64,000 nucleotides of DNA from Cymodocea nodosa (GCA_036874045.1 CM072339.1:5835501-5899500), one strand, 5' to 3'. Positions 21,528-34,595 are shown, counted from the stretch's first letter. A program made the numbers and translations. The notes: generated by a model not told the origin, from the letters alone.

Positions 21528-22326
21528 TGTTTAGAATGAAAAAGTACATATTATTAACGGTTAAATGATGGTTAATTGCATAATATTTAGCTTATCATAT
21601 GAGAATTAAGCCATTATGTTATAATTGCATTGTTATATGCTTTAATTGAAGAATCTGCTTAATTTTAGGGAATTAATGTTAATTTAGTACATTTATGAAC
21701 TGTCGATAAGTTGTAGGCAGTGAAATTCTTAAGTATCCAAATTTTTTGATATTTCGGACAGTTATGTTTAACATACTAAACAAATTCGGACAGTTATGTT
21801 TAAAATTTTTAAACTGTAAAATTTTTATAAACTACTTGAATGTTATATTTAGAAGGCTATAGAAGATGCTATAAAATTTATTATTTTTGTAAATCTAGAT
21901 ATAGTATCTTATGATTTTTCTGAATTTCATGAGTTTAACATTTTCACGATTTTAAAATGAAATCAGAATATTTAATGCTTAATCAGAAAATTATCTGAAG
22001 TCCAGAAGGAGCTGAGATGTGAATTCTAGATTAAATGAAACACATATGATGGAAGATACATTTACTTTGACTGATTGAACTTGTAGAATGATTTATGTGT
22101 AGATCTTATTAAACTATAGATAAAGTATGAGATTATTGTTATGGATTCATATTTTTAGTAAATGATAGAAGCAGTATTATATGAGATTGGTGTTTTACTG
22201 CATCTGTATTAATGAAATACGTGCATATACAGTATGTGATTAATGCTTTGTTTTGTGTGTGCATTTATTTTTAGAAAGAAAAAAAGAAAAAAAACTTTGA
22301 GAGTTTATTGACTTGTTTGATCACGA

Positions 22327-22463
22327 GCCTTTTGTACTTGAGCAGATAGGTATATAAGGATTGTTGACCTGAAAAAAGACTCTGAAAATCTGGCAACCTA
22401 AGATCCTGATCAGATCTGGGATTGTTGACTGAAAGCTCGTTACATGGGTACATTAGAAAGTTC
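22327..22463 (+). repeat. Shared 3' internal block (Athila copy)
   Basis: This block contains ATCTGGCAACCTAAG and GGGATTGTTGACT, with GTACTTGAGCAGATAGG before them. Clear relatives lie at 27300-27436 (Athila, minus), 50881-51000 (Sirevirus) and 55984-56103 (Sirevirus fragment). No consistent reading frame is kept. Whether it acts as RNA or DNA is unknown. Confidence 0.6.
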
Positions 22464-23000
22464 TTGTATGATTCAAGCTTGTCAAATTAACTTTTAAAGT
22501 ACAAAAAAAAAAAAACATATACTGTTTTGAAAAGATACAAGTGTTTTGTGAAATACAGATATCTTATGAATCGAGTATATTTTCTGTTATCTAGAATTGC
22601 TGAAATATGAATCTGGAATTGACTTCTAAAGTTGTTTAATGGAAATACAATTCTTTATTCTACTTGTCTTAATCAGATTGAATTGGATTGTACTTTGATT
22701 CGTATGTTGTTGAAATTTCTTCTAGAAAACTTATTGGAAAATTCAGGATTATAGATGATGAAAAGAAGAACAAACGATAATATAATTAACACCTATATGA
22801 AGATGATATACTTTGTATGTAATTTACATATATTCTAAATATCTTTGCAGGTTGATTACTGAAACATATAGAATATATGTTTATGCTAAACAGAAGAAAA
22901 AAAAACAAAAGGGGAAGAATTAATTCTAGCGCTTTTTGAAAGACCAATTAATTAGATCTTAGTTTGCTAAGGGACTAGCAAAATTTAGGTATGGGGGAAG

Positions 23001-25165
23001 TGTTTAGAATGAAAAAGTACATATTATTAACGATTAAATGATGGTTAATTGCATAATATTTAGCTTATCATATGAGAATTAAGCCATTATGTTATAATTG
23101 CAATGTTATATGCTTTAATTGAAGAATCTGCTTAATTTTTGGGAATTAATGTTAATTTAGTACATTTATGAACTGTCGGTAAGTTGCAGGCTGTGAAATT
23201 CTTAAGTATCCGAATTTTTTGATATTTCGGATAGTTATGTTTAACATACCGAACAAATTCAGACAGTTATGTTTAACAGTCCGAATATGTTTCGGATAGT
23301 TATGTTTAAATTGTCGAACATTTATGTTTAGATAGAATATTTTATTTTTTCCCGATGTACACGTGTCAAAACCAGAATGAATGTCTTAAGTGAATTTTCG
23401 GTGAGTTAGCTGTAACTATCCGAAAATGCATCTAAGCATCAGATAGTTATACCTGTAACTCTCCGAAATGTTATTTTATGTTTAAACTGTTGGTGACACG
23501 TGTCGAGAGCTGGTAGATTTACTTAAGTTATAACTCATTAAGTTAGCATAACTGTACGCATTGAGTTACATGAATATACACTAAGGTAATGCGTTATGTT
23601 AGCAGCTTATTTCTTTATTGCATGTATTTTATGCACGTGTTGAATTTAAATGCTTTAGAATATCACGTGAGATGCACATGTTTAACTCGTTAAGTTAGCA
23701 TAACTGCACGCGTTGAGTTACATGAATATACACTAAGGTAACGCGTTAGGTTAGCGGCTTATTTCTTTATTGCATGTATTTTATAGTTATTTTCTAAAAT
23801 GCCACTGTAGTAGTTGCAGGAATAGACAGTTGGAAGGAAAAACCACGTTTGCGCATATCACGCAGGAATTCAATCGCGCATGGAGAAGGAAGCATCGCCG
23901 TTGATCTGAAGGAAGGAAATCCAACCGATCATTCAAGCAGAAGCAATTACTATTGAAGAAATATAAAAGAAAAGAAGAAAAAAAGAAGAAGGTGTGATCG
24001 ATGGACGGCCAGTGTATATAGAGGAGGAGCACCGAGCTTTCTGCAGACAGTATCGGCGATTCTCTGAAGTATCACACCAACCATCGTTATCACCACCATA
24101 ATCACCAATCATCGGAGGTTTGTGAGGATACTTGCCTAATGTCGGGTCAATTTCGAGCCAAACATAGTGCCTGACAACCACTGTGAGGAGTGATCGCGTC
24201 GTAGGAAGGGAAGACATTTTCACCAAGTGCCGACTCATATTTCAGGAGATCGTAAAGCTTTTAGCCTTGGCTTCGGGTTGATGTCTGTATGCTGAAGAAG
24301 TGATCATCTTGCAATTCTGGACTCGCGATTCTATAGGGAGAGGAGACAGAATTGTAAGTGGTTTAATTTTCAGTGGTGTAATCGCATTGCAAGTAGTGTC
24401 GAATGTATTTATTGTCAAGTGAGATTACTTTACATTTCACCTTTCACCCATTTCCATATTCACATCAAAACAAAAATACCAAAAACAATTTATCTTTGTT
24501 TGTATGCTGTATTTGAGTGTTGTATTGTTTGTGTTGTATCGTGATTAATGTTATCTGTATCAATTTTATGATTGTTTTATGTTAGTTTTAATTTTACAGT
24601 TTACTGAAATTGGTTCGTACAAAAAACTTAAAGATTTTAATGATGACTATTTGAATCATCTGAATGTTAGTATTGCTTAATGATAAATCTAATGTTAACT
24701 AGCATTAAAAAGCTTAATTGATGTTATTTACAATCTGTGGAATCACCTAATGGTTGGCCGAATTTCTCTGTAAATAGCAATATTATAAAGAAGAGACAGA
24801 CTCGTGGAGTTAACTTAAGTCCACGAGGATAGTCCATTAAGTTAGCCATAACTCAACGAACTTAGTTCGTTGAGTTAACTGTAACTCAACGGAGTGCTTA
24901 TTGAATATAAATTTGATTTATTCACAATCAAACATTTCTTAAATTCGTTAGCAATTCCCTATGAGATCGACCTCTACTTGCACACTGATACAATAGACAC
25001 TGTGCACTTGCAGTTAAAGTACAAATTGGAATTAATATCTAAATTGTATTAAAGGTTGTTTGTTTACTTCTAAAAGAAAGAATAGGCATAAAGATAAATT
25101 AACTAAGTAAAAATAAAAGTAACAAATCCAAGTTTTTCTAGTGTAGTGCTGGGAAAACCCAAACA
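23001..25165 (+). repeat. Complete Athila-type 3' LTR, 2,165 bp
   Basis: TGTTT...AAACA ends follow directly after a polypurine tract and are followed by the TSD AATGT. The LTR contains a U3 part with repeated TCGGATAGTTA-like boxes (23210-23480), a CACGTGA-linked segment at 23665-23760, and a strong palindrome at 24801-24827 (CTCGTGGAG...CCACGAG). A second hairpin is at 24866-24893. It is a good reference LTR for the family. Confidence 0.9.
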
Positions 25166-25170
25166 AATGT

Positions 25171-26731
25171 AAATAACATCAATTAAGCTTTGTAATATTA
25201 GTTAATCTTAGATTTCTTATTAAGCCACACTAACATTCAAATTAACAGTAACCATTAAGATTTTTAGTATTCTTTATGAATCAATTTTAGTAAATAATAA
25301 AACTATTTCCTATTTTCTGAATCAAACAAACATAAAACATTCACACCACTAACAATGATAACATTAATCATGATACAAAACAAATAATACAACACTTTAA
25401 TACTAAATGTAAACATAAATAATTAATTATTTTTGGTATTTTTGTTTTGATATGTTCCTAAAGATGAGCAAAAGGTGAAATGTAAAAATCTCTATCGACA
25501 GTAAGAACTTCTATTACTACATGCGATGCGATTACACTACTAAAAACTTAATCACTTACACTCTTGCCTCCTCTCCCTATAGAATTGTGAACCAAGACTT
25601 GTAAGTTGATCTCCTCTTCAATATACTGGCATCAACTAGAAACCAAGGCTAGAAGTTTTATGATTTCCTGAGATATGAGTCGATGCTTTGTGAATTTGGC
25701 TTCCCTTCTTGTGACGCGATCACTTCTCGTAGTAGATGTCAGTCACCGTGTTTGGCTTGGAATCGACATGACATCTGGAAAGTATCCTCATAGACCTCCG
25801 ATGGTTGGTGATTTTGGTGGTGTTGTGGAGTTTCAAGGAATTTCCGACGCTTCCTGTAGTTAGCGCGGTCCTCCACTCATACACCCTTCTTCGTCTTTCT
25901 CCTCTTCTTTTATATTTCTTTCAGTAGTAACTATTTTTGCTTAAATGATCTGTTAGATTTCCTTCATTCATATCAACGATGGTGATTTCTTCTTCATTCC
26001 ACGAGTTAATTCCTATGTGATATGTGCAATCGTGGTTTTCTTTCGTATTTCCTGTTTCTGCAACTGTTAAAGTGGCATGTTAGAAAATAACTGGTCTGTA
26101 GAGTTAGTGTAACTCAACGGACTTACTTTGTTGACTTAACTATAAAACACGTGCAATAAAGAAATACTTAACGAGCTCATATGCTTCAGATAGTTATAAC
26201 TATAAGTATCTGAAACTTACATGTATTTTGGATAGTTAGCACTTAACCTTTCGACAGATAACTTAAGTCAAGTTTTCAGATCATGACATGTGTCCTCAAG
26301 AAGTTTTATGATAAAAAGATATTTCGAATACTTGCAAACCTAACTATCCGATGGTCAAACACATTTCAGATAGTTAGCACCTAACTTACCGAAAATCCAC
26401 ATAAGTCATGTATTAAGGTTACAACACATGTACTCTAGGAAATAATAAAATATTCATTAAGCGTTTAAAACATAAATGTTCGGTACATGAAATGTAACTT
26501 TTCGAAATAATAGAAAATTTGGATACTTAAGAATTTCAAAGCATGTAACTCACCGATAGTTCAGAAATGTACTAAATTAACACTAATTCCTTGAATTTAT
26601 GCAGATTCTTTCATTAAAGCATATAATAGTGCAATTATAACATAATGACTTAATTCTTATATGATATGCTAAATATTATGCAATTAACTATTATTTAACC
26701 ATTAATATTATGTACCTTTTCATTTTAAATA
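25171..26731 (-). repeat. Athila-type 3' LTR (minus), 5' part
   Basis: This continues the LTR begun at 21125-21527. On the minus strand it starts TATTTAAAATG at 26731, a mutated TGTTTAGAATG, right after a TGGGGGAAG tract. Confidence 0.85.
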
Positions 26732-27682
26732 CTTCCCCCATACTTAACTTTTGCTAGCCCCTTAGTAAACTACTAAGATCTAACTAGTTGGTCTTTTTAA
26801 AGTGCTAGAACTAATTCTTCATTTTGTATCTTCAGAATACATAGATTAGATTAATGTAAAATATTCTGTATTAATTCAGTAATCTAGTTTAGCATTGTTT
26901 CCTCCTCTCCAACCTGCAAATATATTTAAAACATATGTAAATTACATACAAAATATATTAGCATCATATAGATGGTAATTATATTATCATTTTTTTTCTT
27001 TTCAAACATCTGTTATCCTGAATTTCCCAATATGATTTCTAGAATAAATTTCAACTACATACAAATCAAAACACAATTCAACTCAATATGATTAAAACAA
27101 GAAGAATAATGAATTGTATCTCAAACAAACAACTTCAAAAGTCTAATTCTAGATTCATACTTTAGTAATCATAGATAACAGAAAATATACGCGATTCAAA
27201 AGATATCTATATCTTCACAAAACACTTTTATCTTTTCAGAATAGTATATGAATATTTTTACTCTAAAAGTTAATTTGAGAAGCTTGAATCATGCAAGAGC
27301 CTTCTAGTATACCCATGTATCGAGCTTTTAGTCAATAATCTCATATCTGATTAGGATCTTAGGTTGCCAGATTTAAAGAGTCCTTTTTAAGGTCAACAAT
27401 CCTTACATACCTATCTACTCAAGTACAAAAGGCTCGTGATCAAACAAATCAATAAACTATCAAAGTTTTTCTTCTTTTTTTTCCTCTTTTTTTTTCTTTT
27501 CAACATAGTATATATATATATTTCATTAATACAGATGCAATAAAACACAAATCTCATATAATCCTACTTCTATAATTTACTAAAAACATGAATCCATATC
27601 AATAAGCTCATACTTTTTCTGTAGTTTAATAAGATTTACACGTAAATCATTCTACAAGTTTAATCAATCAAATTAAATGTAT
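26732..27682 (-). mobile_element. Athila 3' internal region (minus) with polypurine tract
   Basis: The polypurine tract is at 26732-26740. The rest is collinear with 21815-23000 read on the other strand, including the shared block at 27300-27436. It is cut at 27683 by the 5' LTR of Athila copy 2. No coding frame is apparent. Confidence 0.75.
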
Positions 27683-29546
27683 TGTTTAGAATAAAAAAGT
27701 GCATAATATTAACGATTAAATGATGGTTAATTGCATAATATTTAGCTTATCATATGAGAATTAAGCCATTATGTTATAATTGCACTATTATATACTTTAA
27801 TGAAAGAATCTACATAAATTTAGGTAATTATTGTTAATTAAGTACATTTATGAACTGTTAGAGAATTATAGGCTTTTTAATTCTTAAGTCTCTGAATTTT
27901 CTATTATTTTGGAGAGTTACATTTCAAGTACTTATGTTTTAAATGCTTAAAGAATATTTTATTATTTCCTAGAGTACACGTGTTGAAACCTTATTACATG
28001 ACTTAAGTTATTTTCGAAAGGTTAGGTGCTAACTATTCGAAATGCATGTGAGTTTTAGATACTTATAGTTGTAACTATCCGAAACATCTAAACTTGTTAA
28101 GTTATTTCTTTATTGCATGTGTGTTTTAGTTAAATCAACAAAGTAAGTACGTTGAGTTACACTAACTTCATGGATCATTTATTTTCTAACATGCTGTTGT
28201 AGTAGTTGCAGAAACAGAAAATTTAAAGGAAAACCACGATTGCACGTATCACGTAGGAATTCACTTGTGGAATGAAGAAGAAATCACCATTGTTGATATG
28301 AATGAAGGAAATACAATCGATCATTTAAGCAAAAATAATTACTACTGAAAGAAATATAAAACAAGAGGAGAAAGACGAAGAAAGTGTAGTAGGAAGAGAG
28401 GTGGAGAACCACGCTAACTGTAGGAAGCGTCAGAAGTTCACTGAAGCTCCACACCACTACCAAAATTTGCAACCATCGGAGGTTTGTAAGGATACTTTCT
28501 GGATGTCAGGTCTATTTTGAGCCAAACACGGTGACTGACAACCACTATGAGGAGTGATCGCGTTGTAGGAAGGAAAGTCATTTTCATCAAGCATCGACTC
28601 ATATCTCAGAAGATCGTAAACCATCTAGCCTTGGTTTCGGGTTGATGCTAGTATGCTGAGGAGGAGATCAACTTACAAGTCTTAATTCGCGATTCTATAG
28701 GGAGAGGAGGCAATATTGTAAGTGATTAAGTTTTCAATGGTGTAATCGCATCGTATGTAGTGACAGAAGTTTTTACTATCGATAGAAATTTTTACATTTC
28801 ACCTTCTGCTCATCTTCAAGAACATATCAAAACAAAAATACCAAAAACAACTAATTATCTATATTTATATTTAGTATTAAAGTGTTGTATTGTTTGTTTT
28901 GTATCGTGATTAATGTTATCATTGTCAATATTGTGAATGTTTTATGTTTATTTGATTTAGAAAATAGAAAATAATTTTATTATTTATTGAAATTGATTTG
29001 TCCCAAATACTTAAAGACTTTAATGGTTACTGTTTGGAATATCTGAATGTTAGTGTTGCTTAATGACAAATCTTAGATTAACTAACATTAAAGAGCTTAA
29101 TTGATGTTATTTACATTTTGTGAAACCGCCTAGTGGTTGACCGAATTCCTTTGTGAATAACAGTATTTAACTGGAAAGGTAGGCTTGCAGAGTTAACTTA
29201 AGTCCATGAGGTTAGTCTATTGAGTTAACCATAACTTCATGAACTAAGTTCGTTGAGTTAGCTGTAACTCAATGGAGTGCTTAACTGAACACATAAACTC
29301 CAATATAAAAATCGAAACAGTACACAATTCTTACTCAATCTCTATGAGATCAACCTATACTTGCACACAAATACAATATACACTATGCACTTGTAGTTAA
29401 AATACAAATTGGATTTAATATCTAATTTGTGTGAAATGTTGGTTGTTTACTTCTAAAAGAATTTATTAATATAAGTACAAAAATAAATCAAACAAGTTTT
29501 CTAGCATTGTCTAATAGACAAGTTTCTGATTTAACTTTTCACAACA
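27683..29546 (+). repeat. 5' LTR of Athila copy 2
   Basis: It starts TGTTTAGAATAAAAAAG and ends near ACAACA, 13 bp before a tRNA-Asp-type PBS. It aligns along its length with the 23001-25165 LTR, though the last ~40 bp differ, as in other sub-variants here. The palindromic module is at 29190-29285. Confidence 0.8.
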
Positions 29547-29559
29547 ATATAAGTTTTTC

Positions 29560-29577
29560 TGACACTATTGCCAGGGA
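29560..29577 (+). other. Gypsy primer binding site (tRNA-Asp-like)
   Basis: TGACACTATTGCCAGGGA differs from the TGGCGCCGTTGCCGGGGA-type site of Athila/Tat elements mainly where CpG positions have become A or T. It marks the 5' LTR boundary of copy 2. Confidence 0.75.
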
Positions 29578-29589
29578 TTGAGAAGCTAA

Positions 29590-30590
29590 GTAACTGTGAG
29601 TGCTGTTTTGTTTTAATAGCAGAGGGAGTATTGTTTGTTTTTATTATATAATTGAGAATATGACATATGCTTATGCTTAAAGATTTCTGAAACCTATAGT
29701 TAGCATATGTGAATTCTGCAATTTGGAAGGTCATGACATTTTTGATTGTTTGAAATTGAGACAATTGCAAATGGTTAGATCACATGAACAACAAATGAAT
29801 TATATTCAATATAAAAGAAATGAATATGAGAATCCTATAGTTTACCCAACTAATGGTTAGTTTAGAACAAGTAATATGTTGAGAGATAAGGAAGTTTGGG
29901 ATAGGTATGACAGATTTGAGTGTAGTTTAGAGCGAAACATGGATAAACTATAACAATACATGTGTCAACAACAAGAAGTCAACCAATTGAATTATAGGGA
30001 AGAATATTCAGAACCTCAAATCGATATCACATATGAAATGGAAAAAATCATAATGAAATGGAAAATTGATCAAAAATTGAATGCAATGAGACTAGATGAT
30101 CTTGAAAGAAAGCTAAAAGCATTAGATGAATTAACAAAGAAATTACAAGTTATGCAACATGAAAACACAAATGAAAACTTTAATGTTACAGATTTGTATA
30201 ATTTGCAAGAAATACAGACAAAAGAAAATACCAAAGAAATAGAATTTAAAGAATGTAATTTAAAACTGAAAACAATTGAAGAACAGAATTATGATAAATG
30301 AAATATAAAAACATCTTGAAAGTAATGAAAATCTAGAAGATGTATTTATAACATTAAGATCTGGAACTAATATACCACCAAGAATTTAAAAAGAAAGTAA
30401 TGTGAAGGTGGATAAGAACAAAATTCAAAATGATAATGAGATTGTAATATCTAAAAACTTAGAAATCAATGAAGAAAAATCTGAATCTGAAAATGAGATT
30501 AAAAATGATCAAAAGAATGAAATGAAAGAAAAAGAATCTAGTAAGAGACAATCATTAGTAACCTATCTTGAAAGATTACAATAAACATTT
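29590..30590 (+). pseudogene. Athila copy 2 gag, C-terminal half
   Basis: A nucleocapsid-type zinc knuckle C-E-F-C-N-L-E-G-H-D-I-F-D-C (C-x2-C-x4-H-x4-C) lies near 29710. Codons from 29960 to 30300 form a Lys/Glu-rich helical stretch (L-D-D-L-E-R-K-L-K-A-L-D-E-L-T-K-K-L). Then comes T-L-R-S-G-T-N-I-P-P, the usual gag-protease linker, near 30350. The N-terminal capsid half seems deleted, since only ~130 bp separate PBS and knuckle. Stops at 29859 and elsewhere inactivate it. Confidence 0.75.
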
Positions 30591-30599
30591 CCTAAAAAA

Positions 30600-31480
30600 C
30601 AAAAAAAAATTAGAGAAATTTTTGAAAAAATACAAGTTAACATTTCTTTGTTAGACTTATTGTAGAAAATGCTACATTGTGCTAAATTTCTTAAGGATTG
30701 GTGTACTAAGAAAAGTGAGCAAAAAGTTTTAAGGAAAGTTTTTTTAGCTAAGCAAAGTAGTTCCCTGTTTCTGCCACAAATTCTTAAAAAGTTACCCGAT
30801 ATAGGTATCCTTGTTATATCATGCACCATAGGAAATATCATTCTAGAAAGAACCTTAATAGACCTAGGTGTTGGTATAAATATTATGCCTAGTGATATAT
30901 TTGCATCCTTAGGATTAAAAGGCTTAATCCCTACTAGGACTATCATTCAATTAGCTGATAGAGGTATAAGATATCCTAGAGGAAAAATAGAGGATGTCCT
31001 AATTAAAATCAAAAACTTCATACATCCTATCGATATTGTGATATTGGATTCCTAACAAATTAAGCATCAAAATCATGATACATCTTTAATTTTGGAAAGA
31101 CCATTTTTAGCAACATCAAGGGCTGTTATAAATTGTAAAAATGGAATGATGAAATTAGCATATGGTAATGAGGATACCCAATTAAACATTTTCAAACCAA
31201 AAAAGTTTAAGGAGTTAGAAATGTCCTTACATACTATAGATTTTTTAGAAGATGGAGATATGCTAGATGATGTGATTCAAGAAGAATTAAATAGGCAACT
31301 AGATTCTGAAACTTTAGAAGTAAGTGAAAGCATAGATGTAGAAGGAGATCAAGAAGAGTTTAATATAGAAGATGAAAATATTCAATTAGGAGCTCTAGCT
31401 TCTAATGGTCAAGATTTAGATTTAAAACCTTTACCTCCTGAATTAACCTATATATTTCAAGAAGAAAAATGAACATGTCC
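30600..31480 (+). pseudogene. Athila copy 2 aspartic protease region
   Basis: From 30600 the frame reads C-A-K-F-L-K-D-W-C-T-K-K, then I-S-C-T-I-G-N-I, then T-L-I-D-L-G-V-G-I-N-I-M-P. The usual D-x-G-A protease active site is seen as D-L-G-V. Then come L-A-D-R-G-I-R-Y-P-R-G and R-P-F-L-A-T-S-R-A. Stops at 30662 and 31053 break it. An acidic linker follows before RT. The order matches Athila/Tat pol. The minus-strand copy 3 has the same segments at 58890-59217 and 60868-61030. Confidence 0.85.
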
Positions 31481-31489
31481 AATCATTAT

Positions 31490-32400
31490 TGCTTCAGATT
31501 TAAAAGAGGATCAAATTTCTAAATTAAAAGATGTAGTAAAAACTTATAAAGAAGCAATTGGATAGACTGACTGATATAAAAGGGTTAAGTACAACTTTAT
31601 GCTGTCACCACATATATTTAGAAGAGAAGGCTAAACCAATTAGAATTTCTAAGAGGAGATTAAATCCAAACCTTAAAGAAGTAGTTAGGAAGGAAATAGT
31701 GAAATGGTTAGATAATGACATAATTTATCTGATTTTTGATAGCTCATGGGTTAGTTTAATCCATATAGTTCCCAAGAAATCAGGATTAACAGTTATTAGG
31801 AATGAAAGTCAGGACTTGATACCTACTAGAATTCAATCAAGCTAGAGAGTTGAATGCTATGTCTAGGAAAGATCATTTTCCCTTACATTTTATAGATCAA
31901 ATGCTAGAGAAATTAGTAGGGTAAGAATATTTTTGTTTCCTAGACGGGTATTCAGGATATAACCAAGTTCCAATAGCATTAGAGGATCAAGAGAAAACAA
32001 CTTTCACATGTCCTAATGGAACTTATGCTTTTAAGAGGATGTCATTCAAATTATGCAATGCACCAGCTACCTTTCAAAGGTGTATGCAGGGCATATTCAT
32101 TGGAATGACTGAAGATTTTTTTAAAATATTTATGGATGATTTTACTGTATATGGAACTTCATATGAAGTGTATTTAAATAAGTTAGACCAAGTATTAAAA
32201 CACTATATGAAAAAAAATCTGGTTCTAAATTAGGAAAAATGTCACTTCATGGTTAAACAAGGAATAGTCTTGGGATATGCTTCAAAGAAAGAGTTGGAAG
32301 TAGATAAAGCTAACATAGAAGTAATTTCTAATATACCAAAACCTAAACCAGTAAAAGATATTAGATCATTTCTAGGACATGCATGATTTTATAGAAGATT
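31490..32400 (+). pseudogene. Athila copy 2 reverse transcriptase
   Basis: Codons for V-R-K-E-I-V-K-W-L-D-N-D-I-I-Y near 31690, F-K-L-C-N-A-P-A-T-F-Q near 32045 and the catalytic F-M-D-D-F-T near 32125 are in gypsy RT order. At 31845 and 31926 stops and small shifts interrupt. The C-terminal part reads S-F-L-G-H-A, then F-Y-R-R-F-I near 32370. This copy is the collinear reference for the inverted RT of copy 1. Confidence 0.9.
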
Positions 32401-32990
32401 TATTAAATATTTTAGCAAAATAGCTAGACCTTTAACTAATCTATTAAAAGATGTCCGATTTAACTTTGATAAAAATTGCAAAGAAGCATTTTTAAGCTTA
32501 AAAATAGCTTAATTTCAACCCCTATAATACAAACACCTAATTGGAGCTATCCATTTGAATTAATGTGCGATGCATCTGATTTTGCTATAGGAGTAGTGCT
32601 GGAACAGAAGATAGAAAAATCTCCTAGAGTGATTCATTATGTATGCAAAACTTTAAATGATGCTCAAGTAAATTATATGACTATTGAAAAAGAACTATTA
32701 GCTGTTGTGTTTGCCTTAGAAAAGTTTAGATCATATCTGATTGGAGCTAAAGTGATAGTATACATAGATCATTTAGCTTTAAAACACCTAATAGCAAAGA
32801 AATAGACTTAACCTAGATCGATCTAGTGGATATTGTTCTTGCAAGAATTTGATCTAGAAATTAAAGATAAAAAAGGTTGTGAGAATGTAGTATCAGACCA
32901 TTTATCAAAATTATAAATAGAAATATCAAATATTAAAATTAAGGATAATTTTCCAAATGAACAATTAATGACCATAAACACGATGCCTTG
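32401..32990 (+). pseudogene. Athila copy 2 RNase H
   Basis: L-M-C-D-A-S-D-F-A-I-G holds the first catalytic Asp near 32570. Y-M-T-I-E-K-E-L-L-A-V-V-F-A-L-E-K-F follows with the Glu, and I-D-H-L-A-L-K-H-L with the next Asp near 32765. A frame change occurs near 32500 and a TAG at 32803. It would remove the RNA strand during reverse transcription. Confidence 0.88.
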
Positions 32991-34220
32991 GTATGCATAG
33001 TTAATTACATAGTTACTAGTTTAACACCTAAATATTGGAATAGACAAGCTAAGAAATTGTTCTTTTCAAGAGTAAAATATTATTATTGGGAAGACCCATA
33101 CTTATTTAAGAAATGTCCTGATCTTGTTTTAAGGAAGTGTGTTTTAGAAATTGAATATCATAGCATATTATCTTTTTGTCGTAAACAAGCATGTGAAGGA
33201 CATTTTGGTTCAGGGAAAATTACTGCCAAAATTCTACAATGTAGATTCTATTGGCCAACACTATTCAAAGATGCTCATAAATATTACTTAAGTTGTTTAA
33301 GATGTCAACAACTAGGAAGGATATCAAAGAGGAATATGATGCCTCTAAATGTTATTGTTGAAGTTGAAATCTTTGATGTGTAGGGAATAGATTTTATGGG
33401 TCCATTTCCTATGTCTAATCAATTTAATTATATATTGTTGGGGGTGGATTATGTATTTAAATGGATTGAAGCTATTCATACAAAAACTAATGACAACAAA
33501 ATGGTAATACATTTTATAAGAACTAATATTATTGCTAGATTTTGCTATTGTTAGTGATAGAGGAACTCATTTCTGTAATAGAAGTTTTGAAGCCTTAATG
33601 AAGAAATATGGAGTAAATTAGAAAATTGCAACATCATGTCATCTGCAGACAAGTGGACAAGTAGAAAGTGCAAACAAATAAATTATGTTAATATTAAAGA
33701 AAGTAGTAAATCCTACTAGAATAGATTGGGCTAATAGATTAATAGATGCACATTGGGCTTATAGAACTGCTTATAAGAGAAGCTTAGGTATATCACCTTT
33801 TAGGATAGTATATGGAAAAAGTTGCTATTTACTAGTTGAAATTGAACATAAAGCTTATTGAGCATTAAAAACTTTGAACATTAATTTAAATCAAGCTAAT
33901 GAAAATAGAAAAATGCAATTGATTGAATTAGAAGAATTTAGGAATGAAGCTTATTCGAAAACTATTAAAGAAAAAGAGAAAATGAAGTTTTGGCATGATA
34001 AGAAAATTATTTCAAAAACTTTTGAAATAGGACAAGAAGTATATTTTTACATGACTAGACTTCATAACCATCTAGGAAAATTAAGATCTAGATGGGCATG
34101 ACCTTACATAATTTGAAATATTTATTCCTATGGAGCTATTGAAATTGAAAATCCTAGAAATCAAAATATATTTAAAGTAAATGAACAAAGACTTAGACCT
34201 ATTCTGAAAATTCTGAAAAG
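32991..34220 (+). pseudogene. Athila copy 2 integrase
   Basis: The zinc-binding region reads ...C-R-K-Q-A-C-E-G-H-F-G-S-G-K, then C-L-R-C-Q-Q near 33297. It is followed by V-E-V-E-I-F-D-V and the core F-M-G-P-F, then G-V-D-Y with the first Asp. A stop falls after D-V at 33381 and a short deletion occurs near 33540. The C-terminal part, with W-H-D-K-K-I and L-R-S-R-W-A near 34080, runs to about 34220. Confidence 0.88.
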
Positions 34221-34319
34221 TTCATTTGGAATTATATAAGAAGTAAGAGTGGACTACTCGAGCTTTATTAAGTAAGAAATAGATATATGTTTGTTTTGAA
34301 AAAAAAAAACTTATTTTAA

Positions 34320-34590
34320 ATATAGTGGTCCAATCGAAAGAAATTATCAGTTTTACTAAAACATATATTAAAAGAAAAATATTATTACAGTCACACCGAA
34401 AGGATCCATTGGTTTGACCGAAACATGAAAATGTAAATATATATATATATATATTAAGTAAAAATATCGGTTTTGTCGAACACATGGCATCGGTTCAACT
34501 AAAAGAAAAGAAAAAATTTGTGTTAATTTTGGTTCAATCAAGGAAATATAACGGTTTGACTGAAATTCTAAAATGTTGAAAAATTAAGAG
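34320..34590 (+). repeat. TCGGTTTGACCGA-type repeats after pol (copy 2)
   Basis: Decayed units with CCAATCGAAAG, TTGGTTTGACCGAAAC, ATCGGTTTTGTCGAA and ATCGGTTCAAC recur every 50-80 bp, with an (AT)n run at 34437-34455. This is the counterpart of 12420-12830. Confidence 0.6.
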
Positions 34591-34595
34591 TTGGT

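Larger units (their letters stand above)
21528..25165 (+). mobile_element. Internally deleted Athila-type element inserted in another Athila LTR
   Basis: The element starts TGTTTAGAATG at 21528 and ends CCCAAACA at 25165. It is flanked by AATGT at 21523-21527 and 25166-25170. It has ~280 bp of 5' LTR (21528 to about 21815), ~1.18 kb of 3' internal DNA, a polypurine tract ATGGGGGAAG at 22991-23000 and a full 2,165-bp 3' LTR from 23001. The PBS, gag and pol have been lost in one deletion. The target was the minus-strand LTR now split into 21125-21527 and 25171-26731. Confidence 0.9.

Noticed and set aside
23787..24238. Minus-strand frames of 81-101 codons recurring at 28284, 38780-39176 and 54005, with a plus-strand frame at 25675
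   Set aside because: They recur because they lie in the same LTR segment of every Athila-type copy. The frames differ in length and shift between copies, so coding selection is not supported.
30563..30946. Minus-strand 127-codon frame
   Set aside because: Antisense shadow of the Athila protease region, which has clear family motifs on the plus strand.
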